A DNA stretch of 47,042 nucleotides from Pseudomonadota bacterium (GCA_009927165.1 RFNO01000097.1:1-47042); one strand, 5' to 3'. Numbered from the stretch's first letter, positions 25,126 to 34,306 are shown. Numbers and translations: made by a program. Notes: generated by a model from the sequence alone, not told the origin.

Positions 25126-25539
25126 TTAGTGATTGATTTTGCTAAGTTTTTCACCCACTTTTATTTTCACCGTTTCCGGTTCTACTTCTTTTTTTCGAGG
25201 AACACAGATTTTAAGGACTCCGTCTTCATATGACGCTTCGATCGCTTTTGCATCGACCCATTCACCTAGCTTGAAGGCTCGGTGAAACTTGCCCTGAAAT
25301 CGTTCAAGTGTGCGGGAGTATTTATCTTCCGTTGGGAGTTCGTTCTTTCTTTCTCCAGACACGAGGAGTGTCTCGTCTTTGACTTCAATTTGGATATCTT
25401 CCCGCTTCACTCCTGGGACATCCATGCTAATCAAAAAGTTCACATCGTATTCTTGAACGTCGCAAGCTGGCAGGAAATGAGGCTCCTCAGGGGTAAAATG
25501 GGTAGTGTATCGGTAATTCCATAAATTTAAGTTCGTCAT
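25126..25539 (-). CDS. Small heat shock protein (Hsp20/IbpA family)
   Basis: The 137-residue alpha-crystallin-domain protein has the usual pattern: a YDVNFLISMDVPGVKREDIQIEVKD strand block, an 'L.V.GERK' strand and a closing 'A.Y.DGVL.I..PRK' (ASYEDGVLKICVPRKK) motif with the GVL signature. It holds unfolding proteins in an ATP-independent way. A good AAAGGAG ribosome site precedes the ATG. Heat induction is likely but no sigma-32 or CIRCE site was identified. Confidence 0.96.
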   Translation of the reverse strand: MTNLNLWNYRYTTHFTPEEPHFLPACDVQEYDVNFLISMDVPGVKREDIQIEVKDETLLVSGERKNELPTEDKYSRTLERFQGKFHRAFKLGEWVDAKAIEASYEDGVLKICVPRKKEVEPETVKIKVGEKLSKINH

Positions 25540-25672
25540 GCTGAGCTCCTTTTCTTTCTTAATATTTTCTTCAAAACTAACGTGGGATCGATTTATAAAA
25601 GGTCAAGAGAGCGGCGAATAAGCTTCTGTTTTTCGTAGATTTTTTATCAGGGAGCTAGGAGTGGAAGTGGAG

Positions 25673-28600
25673 TTAGGCTTTGGTGATCCAAAGCTTCACG
25701 TTTTCTCCATCAATGTCTTGCTCGCTGCGACAATCGTCACTTCGCTGTGTCTTCTCAAATTTGACCGCTAGGGTTTCATCACAGATGTAAGAGGAGAACT
25801 CATTAAATGCTGTCGTAAAATTTGCGGGTGCCTGAAACTCAACCAAAATTCGGTCGGTTACTTGGAGGGCCATGTCTTTTCTGAGTTTTTGAATACGATT
25901 AACCAATTCCCGGGCCAAACCCTCTTGAACCAGTTTCTCCGATAACTGGGTATCAAACCAAACCGTAACTCCACCTAAGCTCTGTATCAATCCTTCTTGT
26001 TTGGGCTGACGCTCAATTACAACATCATCAACAGAAATTTTTTCCCCTTCCACTGTGAAAAATCCTTGCTGGTCAAGCTGTGCTACTTGGTCAGGGGGTA
26101 ATTCCTTAATTTTCTGCAAAACAATTTTCATTTTTTGCCCAAGTTTTGGGCCTAATACTTTGGCATTTGCTTTTGCTGTCAGCTTTACCCATTTTGCTTC
26201 GTCATTCGTGAAAGATACTTTTTTTACATTTAACTCAGAAGCAATAAGTTCAGAAAAAGATTCAATGGTCTTCTGATCGCTTGGGTTCTTGGTAATCACT
26301 AAAAACTCTTGAAGTGGTTGTCGCGTCTTGAGTTTGTTCGTATTCCTAATTGTGCGCCCCATGTAAACGACTTTTTGAACTAATGCCATTTGCACTTCGA
26401 GATCTTTGTGAATCAGACGGGAGTCAGCTTCGGGATAAGCACACAAATGAATACTATCCTTCGCATCTTTTCCACTTTTTAGATTTTGGTAAATCTCTTC
26501 GGTGACAAAAGGAAGAATAGGAGCAAGAACTTTACAGAAATCGGTTAAAACATAATAAAGCGTTGCATACGCAAAATCTTTATCGGTTGATTTTACTTCG
26601 CTCCAAAAACGGCGACGATTCAAACGAATGTACCAATTAGTCAGTTCATCGATGAAATGAATAACTTCGGGAACCACTTCGTATAGATGGTAGACTTGCA
26701 TTTTTGCTTCAATACTTGCATGCAAGCTTTGAAGGCGCGACAGCAACCAACGATCCAAGGGATGAGTCGGTTTTTTAAGATCAACTGCAGAGCTTGCGGG
26801 GTTCCATCCATCCGCCAGAGCATAAGTGGTAAAAAAACTGTAGGCGTTCCAAAGTGGCAAAAGAACACTTCTAGTTATTTCTTTAACGCCAGCTTCTGAG
26901 AACCGTAGATCCTCCGCATGAGAAGCGGGGGAACTCATGAGGTAAGCTCTAAGAGCGTCCGCTCCATAAGTATCAAGCATGTATTTGGGATCAGGATAAT
27001 TTTTCAGCCGTTTCGACATTTTTTTCCCGTCCTCAGCAAGAACAAGACCGTTAACGATCACATTCTTAAAAGGAGGTTTATCAAAAAGAGCAGTTGAAAG
27101 AACTGAAAGGGTATAGAACCAACCTCGTGTTTGATCGATACCTTCCGCAATAAAATCAGCCGGGAAAGCAGCATCAAATTTTTCTTTGTTCTCAAAAGGG
27201 TAATGTTGTTGCCCGTAGGGCATTGAGCCACTCTCAAACCAACAATCGAGTACTTCCGGAATTCGCTTCATGGAGCTTTTGCACTTTTGGCAAGGAATGA
27301 GCACTTCATCAACAAAGTGCTTGTGAATATCTGTGAGGCGTTTTCCGCTTAACTTTTCTAATTCGGCAATTGAACCTACACAGACGATTTGTCCGCATTC
27401 GGGAGTACATCGCCAAACAGGAATAGGAGTTCCCCAAAAACGATTGCGACTGATATTCCAATCTCTCGCATTTTCTAACCAGTTGCCAAATCGACCGTCA
27501 CGGAGATGCTCAGGAACCCAGTGAGTTTTTTTGTTGTTCGCCATGAGCTTTTCTTTGATGGGATCTAAGCGAACAAACCAAGTCGATATAGCCTTCTGCA
27601 TGAGTGGAGTATCGCTTCTCCAGCAGTAAGGATAATTGTGAACATAAGTCTCATGTCTAAAGATGTGCCCTTTGGCCTTCAACATCTTAACGATTTCTTT
27701 ATCCGCTTCTTTTATATTCACTCCAGCAAGTTCTGGAATATCTGAAGTAAATCGACCCTCATGATCGGTAGGGTCAACCAATGGAATTTGGTATTTTTTG
27801 GCTACTTCGAAATCCTCTTCACCGAATGCTGGAGCAGTATGTACCAAACCAGTTCCATCAGAATCGGTCACATGGTCTCCCAAAATAATTTTGAAAGCTC
27901 CTTGTTGGGCTTTGGACGCAAAATAGGGAAGCAGCGGTTCATAGGCTTCATTTTCTAATTCCAGGCCAGAAAATTCAGATACAATTTTGAATTCTTCGGC
28001 ATTTTTAAAATATGAACCCACTCGCGAGGCAGCCAAAACATAGTGGTCGTGCGTTGAGAGTTCTTCTATCTCAACATACTTAACATCCTTATTAGCAGCT
28101 AAAGCTAGGTTCGATGGCAAAGTCCAAGGGGTCGTGGTCCAAGCCAAAAAATACCGATTATGTTTTTTACTCTTGAATCGACAGGTTAGTGCAGGATCTT
28201 GGACTTCTTTGTAATTAAGACTGGCTTCAAAATTCGAGAGCGGAGTAGCAATTCTCCACGAATAAGGCATAACCCGGTAACCTTCAAAGACTAATCCCTT
28301 GTCCCAAAGTTGTTTGAGCACCCACCAAACAGTCTCCATGAAGGGGGTATCCATCGTCCGATACTTATTTTCAAAATCAACCCACCGGCCGGTGCGATAA
28401 ACTACCTCTTCCCATTCTTTGGTATATCTTTGAACAATATTTCTACAGGCATCGTTGAATTTCGCTACGCCAAATTTTTCGACGTCTCGATAACCTGAAA
28501 GGCCCAGTTCGTTTTCCATTTCAAATTCAACGGGCAAACCATGACAGTCCCAGCCCCAACGTCTTTCAACGTAATGACCTTTCATGGCCCAATAACGAGG

Positions 28601-28801
28601 GACAATATCCTTGAGGGTTCCAGCTAGGAGATGACCATAATGGGGAAGACCGGTCGCAAAAGGCGGACCATCATAGAATAGAAAAGATTTTGAGCCTTCG
28701 TTCATGCGAAGGCCCTTCTTTATAATGTTATTTTCTCGCCAAAAATTAAGAATAGATTCTTCCAGTTTGGGAAACTGGACATCGGGGCTTACCGGTTTCA
28801 T
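25673..28801 (-). CDS. ileS: Isoleucyl-tRNA synthetase, type 2 (eukaryote-like)
   Basis: The 1042-residue class I synthetase has HYGH at residues 54-57, a KMSKR loop near residues 593-597 and WGWDCHGLPVEFEMENEL after the first half. The editing domain holds the TTTPWTLPSNLALA and GTGLVHTAPAFGEEDFE motifs. There is an anticodon-binding region and a C-terminal segment with ...VERQPKQEG. The longer, zinc-finger-free C terminus and the GLSGYRDVEKFG sequence fit the type-2 IleRS found in eukaryotes and scattered bacteria, which resists mupirocin. It charges tRNA-Ile and edits valine. No T-box leader was seen in the short upstream region. Confidence 0.95.
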   Translation of the reverse strand: MKPVSPDVQFPKLEESILNFWRENNIIKKGLRMNEGSKSFLFYDGPPFATGLPHYGHLLAGTLKDIVPRYWAMKGHYVERRWGWDCHGLPVEFEMENELGLSGYRDVEKFGVAKFNDACRNIVQRYTKEWEEVVYRTGRWVDFENKYRTMDTPFMETVWWVLKQLWDKGLVFEGYRVMPYSWRIATPLSNFEASLNYKEVQDPALTCRFKSKKHNRYFLAWTTTPWTLPSNLALAANKDVKYVEIEELSTHDHYVLAASRVGSYFKNAEEFKIVSEFSGLELENEAYEPLLPYFASKAQQGAFKIILGDHVTDSDGTGLVHTAPAFGEEDFEVAKKYQIPLVDPTDHEGRFTSDIPELAGVNIKEADKEIVKMLKAKGHIFRHETYVHNYPYCWRSDTPLMQKAISTWFVRLDPIKEKLMANNKKTHWVPEHLRDGRFGNWLENARDWNISRNRFWGTPIPVWRCTPECGQIVCVGSIAELEKLSGKRLTDIHKHFVDEVLIPCQKCKSSMKRIPEVLDCWFESGSMPYGQQHYPFENKEKFDAAFPADFIAEGIDQTRGWFYTLSVLSTALFDKPPFKNVIVNGLVLAEDGKKMSKRLKNYPDPKYMLDTYGADALRAYLMSSPASHAEDLRFSEAGVKEITRSVLLPLWNAYSFFTTYALADGWNPASSAVDLKKPTHPLDRWLLSRLQSLHASIEAKMQVYHLYEVVPEVIHFIDELTNWYIRLNRRRFWSEVKSTDKDFAYATLYYVLTDFCKVLAPILPFVTEEIYQNLKSGKDAKDSIHLCAYPEADSRLIHKDLEVQMALVQKVVYMGRTIRNTNKLKTRQPLQEFLVITKNPSDQKTIESFSELIASELNVKKVSFTNDEAKWVKLTAKANAKVLGPKLGQKMKIVLQKIKELPPDQVAQLDQQGFFTVEGEKISVDDVVIERQPKQEGLIQSLGGVTVWFDTQLSEKLVQEGLARELVNRIQKLRKDMALQVTDRILVEFQAPANFTTAFNEFSSYICDETLAVKFEKTQRSDDCRSEQDIDGENVKLWITKA

Positions 28802-28866
28802 GACCGGATAAAGTTACACTAGGAGTCAGAAGGCTTCAAATATAAAAGGCATTTTATGTTCGGGGC

Positions 28867-29091
28867 TTAGCCGTCACACCAATAACCCTGACGCCGCTGC
28901 ATTCTTCGCAACCGCCATCGACACAATAGTCCACAATAGCCTCCCACATAGCCCCCATCTACCGGTTCTTCCTGAACGTAGCCATTCCCTCCGGGACCCG
29001 GTTGAGGTGCGGGCTGTGCTTGATCTCCGTCACGGCCACAAGCAGTGAGAATAACAGCTAATAAAATCAGTAGGCTTCCGAACTTTTTCAT
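28867..29091 (-). CDS. Small cysteine-containing lipoprotein, possibly frameshifted
   Basis: The start codon follows a GAGGGGG ribosome site and gives a lipoprotein signal ending in LTAC (Cys18). The mature part has a Pro/Gln-Gly linker (QPAPQPGPGGNGY) and then a GGY-containing section. From about residue 51 the frame turns Arg- and Trp-rich (LLCRWRLRRMQRRQG), which is unlike the rest. The +1 frame from the same region reads VDYCVDGGCEECSGVRVIGV, more like an exported Cys-rich peptide, and ends at a TAA after THE 28867 stop region. A one-base frame change is possible. No family was recognised. Confidence 0.55.
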   Translation of the reverse strand: MKKFGSLLILLAVILTACGRDGDQAQPAPQPGPGGNGYVQEEPVDGGYVGGYCGLLCRWRLRRMQRRQGYWCDG

Positions 29092-29272
29092 CCTAATCCC
29101 CCTCTTTCGGGACTCTTTTGAGAGCCCCTCCGATAAGCCAATAAAGCAGTTTTGGTGCCAGAGTATTCGTGCGTATTCAACCCACATGGCTAACAAATTT
29201 CGGCCTTTTTGGGCTCCGATAAGCTCAAAGAGAGTCGAGCTTTGTCACTTCTTATTCTGCTAAACTGATGAG

Positions 29273-29950
29273 ATGAACACCGGAAAATCTAAAGCCGCCT
29301 TATTCTGGTCTTCGGGCAAAGATGCGTGTTTAGCCCTTCAGAGATTAAAAACACACTCTGACCTGGATGTCGTTCAGCTCATTTCCACGATTCAATCCCC
29401 TTCAAAAAGAGTGAATTTTCATGGAACTTCCGAGTCTCTTCTTCAAGCTCAAGCTCAAAGTTTGAGGCTTCCCTTAACTCTCGTAGCCCTTCCCGATAAC
29501 TGCACCAATCAGCAATATGAGTCTTTGGTCATCCAAGCTCTTTCAGGTTTTCAAAAGCAACAGATCAACCACTTGGTTTTCGGCGACTTATTTTTAAATG
29601 ACATTCGCCAATATCGAGAAAACTTTCTGGAGAGGCTGGGTTATTCCCTCTGTTTTCCTCTTTGGCAGAATTCCACTGCTCTGGTTGCGCAAGAAATCAT
29701 CGAAAGTGGCTTGCAATGTATCGTTTCCGCAGTCGACCCTAATCAACTCGATCCTCGTTGTTTAGGTGCTTCATTTGATCAATCTTTTTTAAAAAGTTTG
29801 CCGCCGGGGGTCGATCCTTGTGGAGAAAATGGAGAATTTCATACCTTTGTGTGGAATAGCCCCCTGTTCCATGACGCTTTGGTAATTAAAGCCGGTCCGC
29901 CCCAATTCGGTCCATTTAACCAATGGTTGGACTTGAAATTAGGCCATTAA
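29273..29950 (+). CDS. Dph6-type ATP-binding (adenine nucleotide alpha-hydrolase) protein
   Basis: The N-terminal SSGKDACLAL (residues 13-22) is the PP-loop of ATP pyrophosphatases, and VDPCGENGEFHTFVWNSPLF near the C terminus is the hallmark of the diphthine-ammonia ligase/MJ0570 family. Bacteria lack diphthamide, so the bacterial member must adenylate some other substrate. Neighbours do not reveal it. The 225-residue length and intact motifs suggest an active enzyme. Confidence 0.9.
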   Translation: MNTGKSKAALFWSSGKDACLALQRLKTHSDLDVVQLISTIQSPSKRVNFHGTSESLLQAQAQSLRLPLTLVALPDNCTNQQYESLVIQALSGFQKQQINHLVFGDLFLNDIRQYRENFLERLGYSLCFPLWQNSTALVAQEIIESGLQCIVSAVDPNQLDPRCLGASFDQSFLKSLPPGVDPCGENGEFHTFVWNSPLFHDALVIKAGPPQFGPFNQWLDLKLGH

Positions 29951-30013
29951 ATTCGTCTCATTAAAATCAGTGCAATCTCCGAAAAAGATTCATTAAAACT
30001 TAAACAGGAGATC

Positions 30014-30415
30014 ATGATGACCACAAAGAATTATCGAAACGGTAATAGCACTGGAAAAGCCTATTTGAAAAATGTAGGCGAAGGATTCGAGGTAGGATTT
30101 ATTCTCAGTGGCAAAACCGTTTTTGTCGGAAACTTTCTGCACCGCTGGGAAGCACGGAAATGGTTTTCTTTGTTAAATAAAGAGATTAAACATTTTTCAA
30201 ATAAATATCAGGTGGGGCCTGGGTGTTCCAAATCATGGTATACTCACTTCCTCTCCTCTCACCTCTACAACACTTATTACTCCTTTTTAGATAAGTGCTT
30301 CGCAGAACATAGCAAGCGCTACCAAACTCAACTCACTCGTGATGCAAAATCATACAAGAGAATGAGCCGTGACTGGAACGACAATAATAAAAGTCGTTTC
30401 CTAAAAGCTGCTTAA
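30014..30415 (+). CDS. Conserved-looking small basic protein of unknown function
   Basis: The 133-residue protein is soluble, basic and aromatic-rich, with no signal peptide. Its sequence has a beta-like start (GKAYLKNVGEGFEVGFILSGKTVFVGNF) followed by helices rich in Tyr, Lys and Ser (HLYNTYYSFLDKCF). The family is unrecognised. An AGGAG site lies just before the ATG. It ends before a G+C-rich hairpin, so it is likely monocistronic. Confidence 0.65.
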   Translation: MMTTKNYRNGNSTGKAYLKNVGEGFEVGFILSGKTVFVGNFLHRWEARKWFSLLNKEIKHFSNKYQVGPGCSKSWYTHFLSSHLYNTYYSFLDKCFAEHSKRYQTQLTRDAKSYKRMSRDWNDNNKSRFLKAA

Positions 30416-30428
30416 GTCTGATGAGGTT

Positions 30429-30452
30429 GGGCGGGAAGATAGTTTCCCGCCC
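30429..30452. terminator. G+C-rich hairpin between convergent genes
   Basis: GGGCGGGAA (30429-30437) pairs with TTCCCGCCC (30444-30452) around a six-base loop. It lies between the ends of the small basic protein gene and the transaldolase gene. No T-tract of note follows on either strand, so it could be a weak bidirectional terminator or an RNA-protecting end. Confidence 0.6.
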
Positions 30453-30457
30453 GGTTC

Positions 30458-31183
30458 TTACAATTTAAAACTAGCTGAGTCAGCGTCCATCTTAAAGGTT
30501 TTAACTGTTTCCAAACTCAACTCAGTAAGGTCTTTGTTTAAAGCTCCCATTTTCTTAATAATGTCAGTCGTGCAAGTGATAATTTGGCAGCCTGACATTT
30601 CTGCTTGAACAACATTGAACAATTCTCTGGAACTAGCCCACAACAATTCGATATTTTTATCCGCTTTTTGGCACAACTCAGCAGAGGCTATCATTAGCGG
30701 CATAGGATCACGTCCCGTATCAGCAACTCTGCCAGCAAAAACAGAAACAATTGAGGGAGCACCCCCTTTTAATGCCTTAACCGTCGGTTCCACTTGTTCC
30801 AAAGTAAATAACGCAGTCACATTGAGCTTTACTCCTTGATGACTTAATTTTTCGATGAGCTCTAAAGCGGGCTGCCCTAAACTATTAGTGATAGGAATTT
30901 TTACGTAAACATTTTTTCCCCAACTATTGATTTCAAGAGCTTGTCGATGCATTTCTTGAAAATCATCTGCAAAAACTTCAAAGGAAATGGGGTGTGTTTT
31001 TATCTGCGACAAAATATCTAAGCAAAAAGCTTTATAGTCTTTGACTCCCGACTTCCTCATCAGCGACGGATTAGTTGTTAAGCCTTTCACTAAAGGATTT
31101 TTAGATAGTTCAAGCATTGAAGCACGATCTGCTCCATCAGCAAAAATTTTTACCCGACCTTGATAGGGGGACTGAGCCACCAT
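30458..31183 (-). CDS. Transaldolase-family enzyme (fructose-6-phosphate aldolase-like)
   Basis: The start at the ATG after GGGAGG gives 241 residues. The (beta/alpha)8 aldolase has KIFADGADR, GLTTNPSLMRK at the strand that holds the Asp of the active site, VYVKIPIT with the Schiff-base Lys, KLNVTALFTLEQ and SVFAGRVADTGRDP. It belongs to the short transaldolase/FSA subfamily rather than the long TalB type. It transfers or cleaves dihydroxyacetone units between sugar phosphates. Confidence 0.9.
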   Translation of the reverse strand: MVAQSPYQGRVKIFADGADRASMLELSKNPLVKGLTTNPSLMRKSGVKDYKAFCLDILSQIKTHPISFEVFADDFQEMHRQALEINSWGKNVYVKIPITNSLGQPALELIEKLSHQGVKLNVTALFTLEQVEPTVKALKGGAPSIVSVFAGRVADTGRDPMPLMIASAELCQKADKNIELLWASSRELFNVVQAEMSGCQIITCTTDIIKKMGALNKDLTELSLETVKTFKMDADSASFKL

Positions 31184-31339
31184 GAAACCTCCCGGAAAAG
31201 TACCGAAGGTTAATTTAATCAATTTCTTTACCGACTGCACCTCAAAAACGGGCTGTTTTTTGATGCGTTTTAGGATTTTGGACTGGATGTGCTCAAGACG
31301 ATTGCCTTCTCATATCACCTTAAGGTAGGTCTTTCTCCC

Positions 31340-33289
31340 ATGTCAGCGCAGCTTGTTTTAGAAAAAGTGGGGGTTCTCTACCCCAACCGAGTTCTTTTTG
31401 AGGATGTAAATTGGACTCTGTACAGTGGAATGAGGGTGGCCCTTGCTGGCCGAAACGGAAGCGGAAAATCAACCCTATTAAAAATTCTTTCAGGCCGTAT
31501 GGAAGCCCCTGAGGGAAAGTGCACGGTTGTTGGTGGTAAAAAGTTGCGGATTGGTTTCTTGGATCAATCTCTTCTCGACTCGGCTGTGCTTCAAGTCAGT
31601 CAACAAAAAGAACAGTCCTTATCTCCGCTTTCATTTCTTAAAAAACGGCTTGCGCTACTCAATCCCGATCAATTTGAAGACGAACGTGACTGGGAAATTA
31701 AAAAAATCCTTCTTGGATTGGGTTTTAACCAGGAGTGGATTGAAGCTCCCATGCATCGCTTGAGCGGTGGCTGGCTTTTGCGGGTTTTTATTGCTGAAAC
31801 CCTTCTTCAAAAGCCGGAAGCTCTTCTTTTGGACGAACCCACCAACCATCTCGATCTTTCTTCCATTCAATGGTTAGAAGAATTCTTACAAAAAGAGTAC
31901 GAAGGAAGCCTCGTGCTAGTAACTCATGATGTTGCCCTTCAGAAACGAGTCACAGACTCGTTAGCCATCATTCATGGCGGGCGTTTCTATTTCAGGCAAA
32001 ATTTTCGGGATTACCTCTCTTTCAGAGACTCCCTAAAGGAAGAAACTTACCTTCTGGAAAAGTCGATTGAGTCTTTAGGAAGGAAAATTGATGAAAACAT
32101 GGCTTTTGTGGAGAAGTTTAGAGCCAAAGCACAAACAGCCGCGAGAGCTCAAAGCAAACTCAAATCGGCTGAAGATATGCAAGATGAAATGCGAATGCTT
32201 AAAGAGAAACTTCTGCGTCTCCAGGGATTCTCATACAATTTAAGCTTTCGATTTCGGTTGGCTGGAGCTGGCGGCAAATTCCCGGTTTCACTTAAAAATC
32301 TTTCTTTTCGCTATTCTCCGGAATCTCCAGAGATTCTTCGAAATATCAATGTTGATATTAAGAGGGGTCAACGGGTTGCCATCTTGGGAGATAACGGTAC
32401 TGGCAAAACCACTTTGTTAAATATCATTGCGGAGCGTTTGGTACCTTCTTTAGGAGAAGTGGCCAAAGGACATGCAATAGAAACAGGATATTTCGGGCAA
32501 CATCAACTTGATGAGTTGTCGTTAGAGGATACCGTGCTTGATAATCTTCGCAGTCAAGCTATTGGTGTTTCGTATGAAGAATTGAGGGGCTGGCTAGGAG
32601 CCTTTGGATTTTCCACACAAGATGATATCGAAAAAAAGGCCAAAGTCTTGAGTGGGGGCGAAAGAGCTCGATTAGCCCTACTTCGCATTCTTCTGACCCG
32701 AGTAAATCTCATTCTTTTGGACGAGCCTACCAACCACTTGGACGTTGAAACTAAGGATCTTCTCAAACAGTCGATTCGTGACTTCGAGGGAACTACCATT
32801 TTAGTATCTCACGACCGGGAATTTGTTGAAGACATTGCAGAACGGATTCTTTATTTATCTCATGACCATCAGCTCACTGATCATTTAGGTGATTTAGAGA
32901 GCTTTTTTGAGAAATACCCTCAGTTCGTGAGACACTTGGAGGGTCGAGGCAAACCTTCTCAAGCACCGGTTGCCGTCTCAGCTCCAACCTCGGAAACACA
33001 ACGCCCTCAACTGTCTTACGAAGAGCGCAAAAAAGTTAAAAACCAAGTAAAATCTCTTGAAAAGAAAATCACACTGGTTGAAGGCGAAATTGATACTCTT
33101 GGCCAAGAAAAAGAGCGTCTCCAAGAAAAAATGAACTCCCAGAATTTTTCCTCGAGCCCATCAGATGAAAAAAATCAGCTTTACGAACGCTTAGGGCACG
33201 TTGAATCACTTTTGAGAAATGCAATGGTCGATTGGGAGAAGTGGTCTTCCGAGTTAGAAACCCTGAAACCGTTGCTCGGAAACTCCTAA
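31340..33289 (+). CDS. ABC-F family ATPase
   Basis: Two ABC domains lie in one soluble chain with no membrane span. The first has Walker A GRNGSGKST and LSGGW, the second GDNGTGKTT and LSGGERARLAL. Both have the LLLDEPTNHLD/LDEPTNHLD Walker B typical of ABC-F. A ~80-residue linker between them (with KLRRLQG-like helices) and a C-terminal coiled coil (VKNQVKSLEKKITLVEGEIDTL) match the Uup/EttA group that acts on ribosomes. Resistance ABC-F proteins look similar, so a housekeeping role is only the likelier reading. Confidence 0.93.
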   Translation: MSAQLVLEKVGVLYPNRVLFEDVNWTLYSGMRVALAGRNGSGKSTLLKILSGRMEAPEGKCTVVGGKKLRIGFLDQSLLDSAVLQVSQQKEQSLSPLSFLKKRLALLNPDQFEDERDWEIKKILLGLGFNQEWIEAPMHRLSGGWLLRVFIAETLLQKPEALLLDEPTNHLDLSSIQWLEEFLQKEYEGSLVLVTHDVALQKRVTDSLAIIHGGRFYFRQNFRDYLSFRDSLKEETYLLEKSIESLGRKIDENMAFVEKFRAKAQTAARAQSKLKSAEDMQDEMRMLKEKLLRLQGFSYNLSFRFRLAGAGGKFPVSLKNLSFRYSPESPEILRNINVDIKRGQRVAILGDNGTGKTTLLNIIAERLVPSLGEVAKGHAIETGYFGQHQLDELSLEDTVLDNLRSQAIGVSYEELRGWLGAFGFSTQDDIEKKAKVLSGGERARLALLRILLTRVNLILLDEPTNHLDVETKDLLKQSIRDFEGTTILVSHDREFVEDIAERILYLSHDHQLTDHLGDLESFFEKYPQFVRHLEGRGKPSQAPVAVSAPTSETQRPQLSYEERKKVKNQVKSLEKKITLVEGEIDTLGQEKERLQEKMNSQNFSSSPSDEKNQLYERLGHVESLLRNAMVDWEKWSSELETLKPLLGNS

Positions 33290-33298
33290 TTCCAATGT

Positions 33299-33304
33299 TA
33301 TAAT
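33299..33304 (+). promoter_or_regulatory. Candidate -10 box TATAAT just before the epimerase start
   Basis: A perfect TATAAT hexamer ends six bases before the ATG at 33311, and no ribosome site is visible. If used, transcription would start at or within a base or two of the ATG, giving a leaderless mRNA. No convincing -35 box was found at the usual distance. Confidence 0.35.
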
Positions 33305-33310
33305 TTCCCC

Positions 33311-34306
33311 ATGGAAATTCTTATTCTTGGTGGCACTTCCTTTTTCGGGAAAGATATTGTCCGAGCTTTTTTTGAAGCTGGACATACTGTTACTGTTTTT
33401 ACTCGTGGCCTCCAAAAACCCACAGATTTACCTCACCATCATCAAATTACTGGCGACAGAAATTCAGTTAGCGATCTTAATACCGTTGCAAAGGGTAAGG
33501 ATTGGGACGTGGTCATCGATAATATAGGCTACGACCAAGAAGGAGCTGCCAAAGTCGTAAAGGCGTTTAGGGGTGCCAAACATTTCATTTTTGATAGCAC
33601 GGTTTCAGTCTATCGTTTCGTTCGAAATAGAAATCCCCAGCCACTCACAGAAGAGAGTGTCGACTATGATTTTTCACCCCCTCAGGAAGATAGAAACGAT
33701 ATTCATTGGAAGTATGCGAGAGGAAAACTTGAAGCTGAAAAATTGATTTCCAAGGAGTGCAAAGTTCCTTGGACTATTATTCGTCCTCCCGTTGTTTATG
33801 GTCCTTTTGATACTACACAACGGGGCTTTTGGTATGTGGCAAGACTGCTGGATGGTGGACCCATTCTGCTCCCGAACGGAGGAAACCAAAGTTTCCGTCT
33901 TGTTTACAGCAAAGATGTGGCCAAAGCGTTTTTACTTGCAGCCGGGAACCCCAGAGCATTTGGAAAAGCATTTTACGTGGGTCAGAAAGAAATCATTACG
34001 CTAAAAGATTTTATTGATGAAAGTGCTAGAGTTCTTGGTGTTACCCCCCGATATGTAAATATTCCTAGAGATATCTTAGGTGAACTAGGAGGTCCGCATT
34101 CGTCCATGGTAAATATGATTGTAGATTTTTCTCTAGCTGAAAAAGAGTTGGGTTTTAAACCGACCCCTTTTTCGGAGTTCATGAGAGAAACGACACTTTG
34201 GTTCAAAGAACACTGGAAGGGTAATCGAGAAGAACTTCTTAAGACTCGTGCTCAAGAACTTATCATTGCGCAAAAATGGAAAAATGTGATTGATGAGTTT
34301 TGTTAA
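33311..34306 (+). CDS. NAD-dependent epimerase/dehydratase-family protein
   Basis: This extended SDR of 331 residues has GGTSFFGKD (the GxxGxxG-type Rossmann start), a RGLQKPTDL segment, an IFDSTVSVYRF strand with a Ser in the catalytic place, and WKYARGKLEAE in which Tyr-Lys spacing (Y..x..K) is present. PPVVYGPFDTTQ and a downstream 'FRLVYSKDVAKAF' complete the substrate lobe. This group includes sugar epimerases and chloroplast-type reductases of unknown substrate. It overlaps the rlmN stop by the shared TTAA, tail to tail. Confidence 0.88.
   Translation: MEILILGGTSFFGKDIVRAFFEAGHTVTVFTRGLQKPTDLPHHHQITGDRNSVSDLNTVAKGKDWDVVIDNIGYDQEGAAKVVKAFRGAKHFIFDSTVSVYRFVRNRNPQPLTEESVDYDFSPPQEDRNDIHWKYARGKLEAEKLISKECKVPWTIIRPPVVYGPFDTTQRGFWYVARLLDGGPILLPNGGNQSFRLVYSKDVAKAFLLAAGNPRAFGKAFYVGQKEIITLKDFIDESARVLGVTPRYVNIPRDILGELGGPHSSMVNMIVDFSLAEKELGFKPTPFSEFMRETTLWFKEHWKGNREELLKTRAQELIIAQKWKNVIDEFC

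Noticed and set aside
31340-33289. Antibiotic-resistance ABC-F protein
   Set aside because: The motifs fit any ABC-F; the C-terminal coiled coil points to the housekeeping Uup-type group, and no leader peptide or resistance partner is near.
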